This document shows positions 53,324 to 62,900 of a stretch of 64,000 nucleotides of DNA, in pieces. Origin of the DNA: Escherichia hormaechei_A (GTDB lineage Bacteria > Pseudomonadota > Gammaproteobacteria > Enterobacterales > Enterobacteriaceae). The notes beneath the pieces are model-generated. The model searched no databases. It had not been told where the DNA came from and was given only the letters and a program-made list of their open reading frames with translations. Position numbers and translations under genes: made by a program. Numbering within the stretch: the stretch's first letter is position 1; each line of letters opens with the position of its first letter. The stretch lies in assembly GCA_042434945.1 (NCBI GenBank), contig CP170191.1:1-64000 (forward strand). Direction: 5' to 3'.

Positions 53324-54145
53324 TTACAGCGACTTCACAAACGCCAGCAGATCTTCGTTGAGCTGGTCCTGGTGGGTCAGCGCGAAGCCGTGCGGCGCGT
53401 TGTCGTACACTTTCAGCGTGGCGTTTTTGATCATCTCTGCCGCCAGCTTGCCGGTCGTTTCAAACGGCACGATCTGGTCGTTGCTGCCGTGGATCACCAG
53501 CGTCGGTACGTCGATTTTCGCCATATCCGGGCGGAAGTCGGTTTCGCCGAAGGCGGTCACGCAGTCGATGGTGCCCTTCAAAGACGCCAGCAGGGCGATG
53601 TTCAGCGTCTGGGTGAGGGCACCGGCAGAGACGGTCTGCCCGGCGTTGATGCCGTAGAACGGTGTCGCGAAGTCGCTGATGAACTGGGCGCGATCTTTAC
53701 GCAGCCCGTCGCGAATGCCGTCGAACACGCTCTGATCCACTCCCTGCGGGAAGGAGTCGGATTTGCCGAAGATCGGCGTCACCGCGCCCAGCAGCGCCAG
53801 ACCGGCCACGCGCGCGCTGCCGTAGTTGTTAATGTAGCGCGTCACGTCGCCGCCGCCCATGGAGAAGCCCACCAGCGTCACGTCGCGCAGATCCAGCGTG
53901 GTGATCAGGTCGTTAATGTCGGATGCAAAGGTATCGTAGTCATAGCCGTTCCACGGCTGATCTGAACGTCCAAACCCGCGACGGTCAAAGGCGATGGTGC
54001 GGTAGCCGCGCTCGGCCAGGTGGTTCAGCTGGCTGTCCCACATATCCCCATCCAGCGGCCAGCCGTGGCTGAAAAGAACCGGTTTGCCCGCGCCGCAGTC
54101 TTTGTAATAAATCTGCGTACCATCTTTTGCCTTAAACGTTGCCAT
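53324..54145 (-). CDS. Alpha/beta hydrolase, cofactor-free haloperoxidase-like
   Basis: A 273-residue enzyme beginning MATFKAKDGTQIYYKDCG. The nucleophile is Ser95 in GFSMGGGD, the acid is Asp in IHGSNDQIVPF, and the base is His in NAPHGF. Such proteins act as aryl esterases and perhydrolases, and physiological substrates are mostly unknown. It is the last gene of the amidohydrolase–DoxX–MFS operon, 30 bases after the MFS gene. Confidence 0.88.
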   Translation of the reverse strand: MATFKAKDGTQIYYKDCGAGKPVLFSHGWPLDGDMWDSQLNHLAERGYRTIAFDRRGFGRSDQPWNGYDYDTFASDINDLITTLDLRDVTLVGFSMGGGDVTRYINNYGSARVAGLALLGAVTPIFGKSDSFPQGVDQSVFDGIRDGLRKDRAQFISDFATPFYGINAGQTVSAGALTQTLNIALLASLKGTIDCVTAFGETDFRPDMAKIDVPTLVIHGSNDQIVPFETTGKLAAEMIKNATLKVYDNAPHGFALTHQDQLNEDLLAFVKSL

Positions 54146-54175
54146 AGTGTGTTCCTCTACAGGTGATTGTTATGT

Positions 54176-55795
54176 TCAGACCGGCGCGACCAGATAACGA
54201 ATTGCCGGTGATGTTGTGCCCTGATGAAAAGCCAGAACGCGGCTCTGCAACAGGAGGTCATTCATGGTGTGGCGCTCCTGCTGGCGCAGATGCTCGATCC
54301 AGGAACCCATCAGGAAGGTTTCGATAAACAGACCCGGACGTTCAATATCTTCGTACACCGCCCAGCTCATCGCCCCGGCGCGGCGGCGCACCCGGCGTAG
54401 CTCGTGCACGGCCTGCAAAAACGCTTTCGCGTTCTGCGGGTCGATGATGTACTCATGCGAGACCAGCACCGGGCCACGCTCGTTCGGGAGTTCAATCTCC
54501 ACCCCGTCCAGCGGCTGCCCGCTCAGGTCGAGATTTAAATCCGGATCTTTCTCCAGCTTCCAGCGGAACACCGTCATGCTCGCCAGCACCATCCCAAGCG
54601 TGGCGACAACCAGCGAAGCCGGAGTGCCGAACTGCGAGGCGATCTGGCCCCAGACGGCGCTGCCTGCGGTCATCGAACCGAAAAAGACCGTCAGATACAC
54701 CGCCAGCGCCCGGGCTTTTACCCAGCGTGCGGCGCTGCGCTGCGCGCCAAGGTTGAGGGTGGAGAGCACCGCAATCCACGCGAAGCCGGTAAAGAACTCA
54801 GACAAGTTTAGCAGCCAAAAGTGACGTACAAATGCCAGCGCCAGCATGGTGATCGCAAACGTCAGGCTGGCGGCCACCATCAGCCGATCGGCGTTCAGCC
54901 GCTGGCGCAGACGCGGCAGCAGGATGGCCCCGGCAATGGCGCCAAGGCCGATACACGCCAGCATCACGCCGTAGCCCGCCGGGCCTAAGCCCAGCTCGCG
55001 GCGCGCCACCAGCGGCAGCAATGCCCAGCCCGCGCTGCCGAAAACAAAAAAGGCCACGGTGCGCACCAGCACGTTGCGCAGCACCGGCGCGGCGTGCACG
55101 TAGCGAATCCCGGAGCGCACCGCAGAGAAGAAGTGCTCCGGTGGCAAACGCTGCACGGACGGTGCCGGACGCCAGCGCCACAGCACCCACGCCACGCCCA
55201 TCACGGACAGCGCGTTCAGGGCAAACACCATCCACGGCCCGGCAAGCGACAGCAGAAAACCGCCCAGCGCAGGGCCAATTGCCCGGCTGATATTGACCCC
55301 GAGCGAGTTAAGCGCCACGGCGGAACCCAGCTCGGGCTTGCTCACCAGGTCAGGGACAATCGCCTGAAACGGCGGCGAACTCATGGCCGCACCCACGCTC
55401 AGCAGAAACGTCGCCGCCAGCAGAACGGTGGGGGTGACGTGTCCGGTAAAAGAGAGCAGCGTCAGCCCGGCGGCGGCAATGAACACCCACAGCTGGGAGA
55501 AGAGCAGGTATTTACGTCGATCAACGATGTCCGCCATCACCCCGGACGGCAGGGCGAAAAGGAACATCGGCAGGCTGCTCGCCGCCTGCACCAGCGCGAT
55601 ATCCAGCGGATCGGCGCTGAGCGTCAGCATGCTCCAGTTGATACCGACGTCGCTCATCCATGAGCCGACGTTAGAGACCACCGTGGCGATCCACAGCATG
55701 CGGAACACCGGCTGGCTCAGCGGCTGCCAGGGTGAAACCGCGGGGGCGGGCGTCGTCTCGACGTGTGCGTCGCGAACGTCGTTTACCTGGGTCAT
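54176..55795 (-). CDS. MFS exporter with C-terminal soluble domain
   Basis: A 539-residue protein. Residues 20-420 form a 12-span MFS_3 (EntS-like) exporter with VADIVDRRK-type loop 2-3 (MADIVDRRKYLLFSQ). Residues 440-539 form a soluble domain (PVLVSHEYIIDPQNAKAFLQ...AMSWAVYEDIERPGLFIETF) resembling ABM-type dimeric barrels. It overlaps doxX by four bases (ATGA). It may export a compound handled by the neighbouring hydrolases. Confidence 0.88.
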   Translation of the reverse strand: MTQVNDVRDAHVETTPAPAVSPWQPLSQPVFRMLWIATVVSNVGSWMSDVGINWSMLTLSADPLDIALVQAASSLPMFLFALPSGVMADIVDRRKYLLFSQLWVFIAAAGLTLLSFTGHVTPTVLLAATFLLSVGAAMSSPPFQAIVPDLVSKPELGSAVALNSLGVNISRAIGPALGGFLLSLAGPWMVFALNALSVMGVAWVLWRWRPAPSVQRLPPEHFFSAVRSGIRYVHAAPVLRNVLVRTVAFFVFGSAGWALLPLVARRELGLGPAGYGVMLACIGLGAIAGAILLPRLRQRLNADRLMVAASLTFAITMLALAFVRHFWLLNLSEFFTGFAWIAVLSTLNLGAQRSAARWVKARALAVYLTVFFGSMTAGSAVWGQIASQFGTPASLVVATLGMVLASMTVFRWKLEKDPDLNLDLSGQPLDGVEIELPNERGPVLVSHEYIIDPQNAKAFLQAVHELRRVRRRAGAMSWAVYEDIERPGLFIETFLMGSWIEHLRQQERHTMNDLLLQSRVLAFHQGTTSPAIRYLVAPV

Positions 55796-56199
55796 GCGAA
55801 CCTCTCCGTTGTTTTACGCTGCACTCGCCACTGGCCCGGCCCGGTAAGGGCGAGGGTGGTGAAGATAATCAGCAGCAGCCAGCCAAACTGCCCCTCGGCA
55901 ATCGACCAGTTCGGGTGGACCGCCAGCATCGCCACCAGCAGCACGGCGATAATCGGCAGGCACGCCAGGCGGGTGTAAATCCCCGCAATGATAAACAGCG
56001 GGCAGATCACCTCGGCGACGATCGCCGGGATCAGACTGGCATACGGCCCAAAACCAAACGGATCTTCGATGCGCGTCAGCTCTTCGCTGAAGTGCAGCAC
56101 CTTCGGCAGGCCGTGCACGTAAAGCAGCAGCAGACTGCCGGTCAGGCGCAGAAAGAACAGCCCCGGATCGATCCGGGGCGAAGCGTCATTTTGTTTCAT
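55792..56199 (-). CDS. DoxX-family membrane protein
   Basis: About 135 residues with four hydrophobic helices (FFLRLTGSLLLLYVHGLPK, IPAIVAEVICPLFIIAGI, LPIIAVLLVAMLAV, FGWLLLIIFTTLAL). It belongs to the DoxX/YphA group of small quinone-linked membrane proteins. The ATG at 56199 overlaps the amidohydrolase stop (TGATG) and is preferred to one 21 bases upstream. Confidence 0.85.
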   Translation of the reverse strand: MKQNDASPRIDPGLFFLRLTGSLLLLYVHGLPKVLHFSEELTRIEDPFGFGPYASLIPAIVAEVICPLFIIAGIYTRLACLPIIAVLLVAMLAVHPNWSIAEGQFGWLLLIIFTTLALTGPGQWRVQRKTTERFA

Positions 56200-58070
56200 C
56201 AGAATGCAAAGCAGCTGCAACCCAGCGCCCCCCAGAAAGCGTTATCGTCGGATACCGGCATCTCTGACGTGCGGGCAAAGTCATGCTGGTGGTTGTGAAC
56301 CCCGCACGGGCCGCTACAGTGGTGAGCCACACTCATACCCACGCGTGCGGCCTGCGGCGGCGCGCTGCGGTAGTGGCCCGGCACCTTCACCACCGGGGAC
56401 CACTCGGGCAGGACCGGAATGGCGGGCGGCGCGAGTGGGCCAAAAGCGCCTGCGGCATAGACGATATCGCCGTTCACCACGGTGAGGACGGACTCGATGC
56501 CCTTGATCTCCTCCTCCGGCACGCGGAAGTAATCTTTGCTGAGCACCGCCAGATCCGCGAGCTGGCCCGCTTTGATCTGCCCCTTCTGATTCTGCTCGCT
56601 GGAGAACCACGCGCTGCCCTGGGTCCAGAGCATCAGGGCGGTATCGCGATCCAGACGGGCGCTGTGGTCGTACATCTGCATCCCGCCAACGGTGCGCCCG
56701 GAGACCAGCCAGTAGAGCGCGGTCCATGGGTTATAGCTCGCCACGCGGGTGGCGTCCGTTCCCAGGCCCACCGGCACGCCGGTCTCGAGCATTTTCGCCA
56801 CCGGCGGCGTGTGGCGGGTGGCTTCGATGCCGTAGCGCTCGGCAAAGTACTCGCCCTGGAAGGCCATGCGGTGCTGGACGGCAATGCCGCCGCCGAGTGC
56901 TTTGATGCGGTCAATGTTGGCCTGCGACACGGTTTCAGCGTGGTCGAAGAACCAGTGCAGGCCGTTGAACGGAATGTCACGGTTCACCTTCTCGAACACG
57001 TCCAGCATGCGGCTGATGGATTCGTTATAGGTGGCGTGCAGGCGGAACGGCCAGCGGTGCTCCACCAGATGGCGCACTACGCGCTCCAGCTCGTCCTCCA
57101 TGCCCGGTGCGAGATCCGGGCGCGGCTCGAGGAAGTCTTCAAAATCGGCGGCGGAGAAGACCAGCATCTCGCCCGCGCCGTTGTGGCGGAAGAAATCGCT
57201 GCCCTGGCCCGGCGTCAGCATGTCGGTCCATTTTTCAAAGTCTTCCAGCTCGTGGCCCGGACGCTGGGTAAACAGGTTGTAGGCGATGCGGATGGTCATC
57301 TGCTTTTTCTCGTGCAGCTCGGCAATCACCTCGTAATCTTCCGGGTAGTTCTGGAAGCCGCCGCCCGCGTCGATGGCGCTGGTCAGCCCCAGACGGTTCA
57401 GCTCGCGCATGAACTGGCGCGTGGAGTTAATCTGCTGCTCCAGCGGCAGCTTCGGCCCTTTCGCCAGCGTGGCGTACAAAATCATGGCGTTCGGACGGGC
57501 AATAAGCATTCCGGTCGGGTTGCCGTTGGCGTCGCGCTGGATCTCCCCGCCCGGCGGGTTTGGCGTGTCTTTGGTGTAGCCGACCACCTTCAGCGCGGCG
57601 CGGTTGAGCAGGGCGCGGTCGTACAGGTGGAGGATAAACACCGGGGTGTCAGGCGCGGCGTCGTTAATTTCGTCCAGGGTCGGCATGCGGCGCTCGGCGA
57701 ACTGGAACTCGCTCCAGCCGCCCACCACGCGCACCCACTGGGGCGACGGCGTGCGCAGGGCCTGCTCTTTTAGCATCCGCAGGGCGTCGGCCAGGGACGG
57801 CACGCCTTCCCAGCGCAGCTCGAGGTTGTAGTTCAGGCCGCCGCGGATCAGGTGCAGGTGCGAGTCGTTCAGGCCGGGGATGGCGGTGTGGCCTTTTAAG
57901 TCGACCACCTTAGTGCCGTCGCAGTGGTGTTGCATCACCTCGGCGACGGTACCCACTTCCAGAAATTTTCCGTCGCGCACGGCAACGGCTTCCGCGACAG
58001 GATTCTCGCGATCGACGGTGTGAAACTGGCCGTTAACCAGAATGAGATCGGCTTTACCGAGGGTAACCAT
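56199..58070 (-). CDS. YtcJ-like metal-dependent amidohydrolase
   Basis: A 623-residue amidohydrolase-superfamily protein. The HxH-type metal site appears as NDSHLHLIRGG near residue 70. AIDAGGGFQNYPEDY, FRLHATYNES, HWFFDHAETVS and PVGLGTDATR complete the core. Members hydrolyse exocyclic formamide or amide bonds and specific substrates are rarely known. The C-terminal 40 residues are Cys/His rich (HHCSGPCGVHNHQHDF). It is the first gene of a four-gene leftward operon, behind the 16-base repeats. Confidence 0.9.
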   Translation of the reverse strand: MVTLGKADLILVNGQFHTVDRENPVAEAVAVRDGKFLEVGTVAEVMQHHCDGTKVVDLKGHTAIPGLNDSHLHLIRGGLNYNLELRWEGVPSLADALRMLKEQALRTPSPQWVRVVGGWSEFQFAERRMPTLDEINDAAPDTPVFILHLYDRALLNRAALKVVGYTKDTPNPPGGEIQRDANGNPTGMLIARPNAMILYATLAKGPKLPLEQQINSTRQFMRELNRLGLTSAIDAGGGFQNYPEDYEVIAELHEKKQMTIRIAYNLFTQRPGHELEDFEKWTDMLTPGQGSDFFRHNGAGEMLVFSAADFEDFLEPRPDLAPGMEDELERVVRHLVEHRWPFRLHATYNESISRMLDVFEKVNRDIPFNGLHWFFDHAETVSQANIDRIKALGGGIAVQHRMAFQGEYFAERYGIEATRHTPPVAKMLETGVPVGLGTDATRVASYNPWTALYWLVSGRTVGGMQMYDHSARLDRDTALMLWTQGSAWFSSEQNQKGQIKAGQLADLAVLSKDYFRVPEEEIKGIESVLTVVNGDIVYAAGAFGPLAPPAIPVLPEWSPVVKVPGHYRSAPPQAARVGMSVAHHCSGPCGVHNHQHDFARTSEMPVSDDNAFWGALGCSCFAF

Positions 58071-58134
58071 AATAGCTCCAGACTAAGAGGGGAATGGTCA
58101 GGATTATGGGAACCGGTTTCGGCAAAGATCCAGT

Positions 58135-58198
58135 TATACAATAGGATAGGTATACCAAAGTATAACTATACCTAAGGTTAACTATACGAAGAGATAAT
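58135..58198. repeat. Four tandem 16-bp operator-like repeats
   Basis: TATACAATAGGATAGG, TATACCAAAGTATAAC, TATACCTAAGGTTAAC and TATACGAAGAGATAAT follow one another without gaps, each starting with TATAC at exactly 16-base steps. They lie in the 220-base gap between the amidohydrolase operon and the divergent isochorismatase gene, so they probably bind a regulator cooperatively. They could also include a promoter. No regulator gene of a known operator class is adjacent. Confidence 0.75.
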
Positions 58199-58290
58199 TA
58201 CACCACAGCGCTGTGGGTCATAGGATGAACGCGATTTTATCGGCGTGCTGTTCGCGGCGATTTTAACCTTTAACCTCACTGGATAATCTT

Positions 58291-58977
58291 ATGACCACTT
58301 CTAAGCTCGAAGTCTTAACCCCTGCCAACTGTCAGATCATCTTCATCGATCACCAGCCACAGATGGCGTTCGGCGTGCAGTCTATTGACCGCCAGGTGCT
58401 GAAAAACAACACCGTGGCGCTGGCGAAAGCGGCTAAGGTGTTCAACATTCCAACCATCATCACCACCGTTGAGACCGAAAGCTTCTCCGGCAATACCTAT
58501 CCGGAGCTGCTGGACGTGTTCCCGGGCCAGGACATTCTGGAGCGTACCTCCATGAACTCCTGGGACGACCAGAAGGTGCGCGACGCGCTGAAGACCAACG
58601 GCAAGAAGAAGGTGGTTGTCGCTGGCCTGTGGACCGAAGTGTGCAATAACAGCTTTGCCCTGTGCGCGATGCTGGAAGGCGACTACGAAATTTATATGGT
58701 GGCAGACGCCTCCGGCGGCACCTCCAAAGAAGCCCACGACTTCGCGATGCAGCGCATGATCCAGGCGGGCGTGATCCCGGTGACCTGGCAGCAGGTGATG
58801 CTGGAGTGGCAGCGTGACTGGGCGCGCAAAGAGACCTACACCGCGGTGATGGATATCGTGCGCGAGCACTCCGGTGCCTACGGAATGGGTGTGGATTACG
58901 CCTACACCATGGTGCACAAAGCGCCGTCTCGTCAGAAGAGCGAGCACCACACCTTAGCGCCGGTTCCGGCACGCTAA
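58291..58977 (+). CDS. Isochorismatase-family hydrolase (YcaC-like)
   Basis: A 228-residue cysteine hydrolase. Catalytic residues are visible: Asp20 (IFIDHQPQM) and Cys118 (GLWTEVCNNSF). It is close to YcaC in layout, with a longer C-terminus. Substrate unknown. It is divergent from the amidohydrolase operon, sharing the repeat-bearing promoter region, and is followed by the two XapX genes. Confidence 0.9.
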   Translation: MTTSKLEVLTPANCQIIFIDHQPQMAFGVQSIDRQVLKNNTVALAKAAKVFNIPTIITTVETESFSGNTYPELLDVFPGQDILERTSMNSWDDQKVRDALKTNGKKKVVVAGLWTEVCNNSFALCAMLEGDYEIYMVADASGGTSKEAHDFAMQRMIQAGVIPVTWQQVMLEWQRDWARKETYTAVMDIVREHSGAYGMGVDYAYTMVHKAPSRQKSEHHTLAPVPAR

Positions 58978-59038
58978 GTCCCGCTGGCGGGCTGGTCCCT
59001 CATCCGGCTCGCCGCTGCCTTTTTCTCTGGAGTTCACA

Positions 59039-59260
59039 ATGAGTACAGGGTTGATATCCCTCGCGGCAGGCGTGTTGATTGGCCTGATGTATGCCGTGCT
59101 GAAGGTGCGTTCCCCCGCGCCGCCCGCGCTGGCGCTGATTGGCCTGCTGGGGATGCTGGCGGGGGAACAGGCGATGCGTCATCTTTTATCCCGCGACAAT
59201 CCCGCGGGCGTGCAGGTGACGGTTCCCCACGTTCAGCACCTGTCCGGAGCGTCATCATGA
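59039..59260 (+). CDS. XapX-domain membrane protein 1
   Basis: A 73-residue protein of two membrane helices with the XapX signature (SLAAGVLIGLMYAVLKVRSP, PAPPALALIGLLGMLAGEQ). It is a small inner-membrane protein of unknown role. It overlaps the next gene by four bases (ATGA), and the second gene is a paralogue, so the pair arose by duplication. Confidence 0.87.
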   Translation: MSTGLISLAAGVLIGLMYAVLKVRSPAPPALALIGLLGMLAGEQAMRHLLSRDNPAGVQVTVPHVQHLSGASS

Positions 59261-59517
59261 AGGCCTGGATTATTTCGCTGGTGTGCGGGGTCGCGGCTGG
59301 GGTACTTTACGCCCTGCTCGACGTGCATTCCCCGGCGCCGCCGGTCGTCGCGCTGCTTGGCCTGTTCGGCATGCTGGTGGGTGAACAGCTAATCCCCATC
59401 GGACGGCGTCTGGTGAGCCGCGAACCGTTGACCCTGGCCTGGTTTCGTCATGAATGCGTACCGAAGATCAGCGGTACCGCGCCCCCAGCGCCCGCGAAGG
59501 AAAGCCGCGACGCGTAA
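59257..59517 (+). CDS. XapX-domain membrane protein 2
   Basis: An 86-residue paralogue of the preceding protein (SLVCGVAAGVLYALLDVHSP, PAPPVVALLGLFGMLVGEQL) with a 35-residue polar tail. It is translationally coupled to it. The two may form a heteromeric membrane unit. Function unknown. Confidence 0.87.
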   Translation: MKAWIISLVCGVAAGVLYALLDVHSPAPPVVALLGLFGMLVGEQLIPIGRRLVSREPLTLAWFRHECVPKISGTAPPAPAKESRDA

Positions 59518-59540
59518 CGATTTGTTTGAGGAAAGACAGC

Positions 59541-59921
59541 ATGACGCTGCCGTGGCGCATTGCCATCATTGATGACGAACGCTCTGTTCGCAGCGGGCTC
59601 AGTAACCTGCTGCAATCGGAAGGGTATGCTACCGATACCTTCGATTCGGCAGAGGTGTTTTTGAGCCACCCTCTCGCCCTGTCCGGCGCGTCGCTGGTGA
59701 TCACCGACATCAAGCTACGCGGCATGAACGGCATCGAGCTGTTTGAGAAGCTGCGGTTGCTGGCCATGCCGCCACCGCCAATACTGTTTATCTCCGGCCA
59801 TGCTGATGAAAATATGCAGCGGTATGCACTCAGTCTGGGCGCCGCTGCATTTTTGCGTAAGCCGATTAACATCGATATTCTGCTGGATCATATTCAGCGG
59901 GAGCTGACCCGCCGACAATAA
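59541..59921 (+). CDS. Receiver-only response regulator
   Basis: A 126-residue single receiver domain. The acidic pair is Asp11/Asp12 (IIDDERS), the phospho-acceptor Asp56 (VITDIKLRGMNG), Ser85 in FISGH and Lys107 in LRKP. There is no output domain. The next gene, 9 bases downstream, is a large multidomain sensor, a probable phosphodonor or target. Confidence 0.93.
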   Translation: MTLPWRIAIIDDERSVRSGLSNLLQSEGYATDTFDSAEVFLSHPLALSGASLVITDIKLRGMNGIELFEKLRLLAMPPPPILFISGHADENMQRYALSLGAAAFLRKPINIDILLDHIQRELTRRQ

Positions 59922-59930
59922 GGATCGCGG

Positions 59931-62900
59931 ATGAACGAACATACGTCGCCTGCATTTTGGCCCGCCCGGGGAAGTCTCCATGAAGGGCGGGCTTTTGTTC
60001 TGAAAGAGGATGTCATTTTTACCGTGCTGGCGCAGGAGGGCGGCATCTCCTGGATGAACGGGCGACATCCCCAGTCCGGCGGTTCGTTTATTATTGCCAC
60101 CGCGGTCAGCGATGAAGAAGAGGAGCGGGCCACCCGGCTGCTGAAAAACGAGTTTGCCCTGCGCGATCGGCTTCATGACGGCTGGGCTATCCGGCCCGTC
60201 GCTTCAACCCAGTACCGTGGACGTTTTGCGCTGGTCTACGCGCCGTTCTGCTTTGAACTGCTGGCGTGCCGGGCAGGTAAGGCGATTTCCGGGATCGCCC
60301 GCTTTATCGAAATGGCGATCCGCATCTGCGGTCCCCTGCGCCAGATGCATCTGCACAACCTGATCCACGGCGATATCAAACCCGGGGCGTTCTTCGTTCA
60401 TCACGACGCCACCTGCCGTCTGTGCAGCTTCGGTCTTTCCTGCGGCACCTCCGACGCGTTCACCCAGTCACGGCTTGCCGCGTCTGGCGGCACGCCCGCC
60501 TACATGTCACCGGAACACACCACGCGTACCCGGCGCGCCGTCGACAGCCGGAGCGATCTCTACAGTCTGGGTATCGTGCTTTATGAACTTCTGACCGGGC
60601 GATTGCCGTTTGAACTGAGCACTGATGACCAGACCAACTGGGCGCATTACCACATTGCCTCTGAGCCGCTTGCGCCGGGGCGGGTGCGCCCGGACGTACC
60701 CGGCATGCTGTCGACCATTATCCTTAAGCTGCTGGAGAAGAATCCGGAGAATCGCTATCAGACCGTCGACGGGCTGATTGCCGACCTCAGGCGCTGCCAG
60801 GCGACGCTGACCGCCGAAGGTGAGATCGTCGACTTTATTCCCGGCCAGCAGGATCGCTCTCCGGCGATCCATCTTGCCGATTCGCTTTTCTCTGCGCATC
60901 CGCAGGCCAGCGACGTCATCGCCGCGTTTGAGCGGGTCAGCCAGAGCGGTGCGCCGGAACTGGTGACTATTGGGGGGCCTTCGGGGATCGGCAAATCTTC
61001 CGTGATCGCCACCACGCTGAAATCGCTGCAACAGCGCAAGGTGCTGCTGGCGGTGGGCAAGGTCGATCAATATTCTCCCACGCTGCCCTACGGCGTGCTG
61101 AGTTCGGCGTTTCGGACGCTCACGCTGCACCTGCTCGGGCTGCCAGCCGGGGAGGTAGCGACGTGGAAAATCCGCCTGTCGCGCGCGCTGGAAGGCTTCG
61201 AGGAGCTGGCCGTTAGCCTGGTGCCGGAGCTGAATTTACTCCTTGAGAACAAACCGCGTTTCTCTGCGGATACCTTTTCCATCGACGCGCGGGCGCGCTT
61301 CAGCCATATGATGCTGGCGCTGGTGAAAACCTTCGCCACCCAGGGCGCGCCGCTGGTGCTACTGCTGGATAATGTGCAGTGGATCGACGCCGCCAGCCTG
61401 CAAACGCTCGATCACCTGCTGCGCGCCTGCGGCGCCATCCCGCTGCTGGTGGTGGTGGCGCACCGCGATCTCAGTTCGCTTTCTGAGCCCACCTTGCAGA
61501 CCGCGCTGGCGAGCCTGCCGGAGGCGGCGCAACACGCCACGACGATCGTGCCGCAGCCGCTGTCGGTGAAGGCCGTGGCGCGCTGGCTCGGGGGGATTTT
61601 TCATGCCCGCAGTACCGGTACCGCCGATCTTGCCACGCTGATCCATGAAAAAACCGGTGGCAACCCGCTGTTCGTGCAGGAGTTTTTCCGCCGCATCGTC
61701 GATGACGGACTGGTGGTGCACAACAAATATCAGGGGAAATGGCATTACGATCTCCAGGCCATCCGCGCCCGGCACTACACCGAGAACGTGGTGACGCTGG
61801 TGCTTGAACAGCTCAAGGAGATGCCCGACGAGACGCGCCGCCTGCTGGGCAGCATCGCCTGCCTCGGCTGCACGGGCGAGCTGGAGATGCTGTGCCGCGT
61901 GGTGGGGCGGTCGGCGGCGGAAATCCGCTACGCGCTTCATCCGGCGGTGACCGCTCAGCTGATTGTGCTGACGGAGAAAGAGTACGCTTTTACCCACGAT
62001 CGGGTGCAGGAAGCCGCCTTTGCCCTGCTGGATGAGGGCGAGAAAAGCCATCTGCACCTGACCACCGCCAGCCTGCTGGCGGATGCCGCGCGGCAGACGG
62101 CGGGCAACGAACTGCTGTTCCGCGCGGTTCACCACGTCAGCGCCGCGCTGGACTGCATCCAGCCTGCACCCCAGCGGCAGCGATTCCGGGAGCTGAGCCT
62201 TCAGGCCGCACGGCGTGCGAAGCGTACCGGCGATTACCTTTCCGCCTTGAGCTATATCCAGACCGCCAGAGCGCTGGGGAATGCGGACCCGGTCTCGGAC
62301 TTTATGCTGGATATCGAAGAGGCGGGCTGTGAGTTTGCGCTCGGACACCTGGAGCGCACGCGTGCGCTGTGCGATGCGATCCTCGGTTCACCGGGCGGGC
62401 TGACGGAGAAAGCGCTGGCCGCCAACCTGCTGGCGGAAGTTTATATGCGCCAGTCGGAGATCCGCCTGGCGCTGGAGGCGTCGTTATGCTGGCTGGGCGT
62501 GTTCGGGATCCAGATCAGCCGCTACCCGGAAAATGCCGAATGTGACGAGGCCTGGCAGCAGTTCTGTCAACGCACCGCCGACGCGCCGCAGAATCCGTTT
62601 TCTCAGCTTAAGCTGATGGAGAACGCAGAGACCGAAGCGGTGATGAACCTGCTTTACAGCGCCAGTATTTTCGCCAGCTTTACCTGCCCGCGCCTGCACT
62701 TTTTACTCCTGTGCCGGATGATGCACCTCACGCTCGATCACGGCATAACCGGTGCTTCCACCACGGCGATGGCCTGGTTTGGCGTGCTGATTGGCCACCG
62801 CTACGCCGAATACCGTCTCGGGTTTGAGTACGGCACGCTGGCTCGTGAGCTGGTGAACCGCCACGGCTATGATGCCTATGAAGCCAAAACTCTGCTGCCG

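Noticed and set aside
56283..57773. Long 496-codon open frame on the plus strand opposite the amidohydrolase
   Set aside because: It is a GC-rich shadow of the clearly homologous leftward gene and has a biased His/Gln/Val-rich composition.
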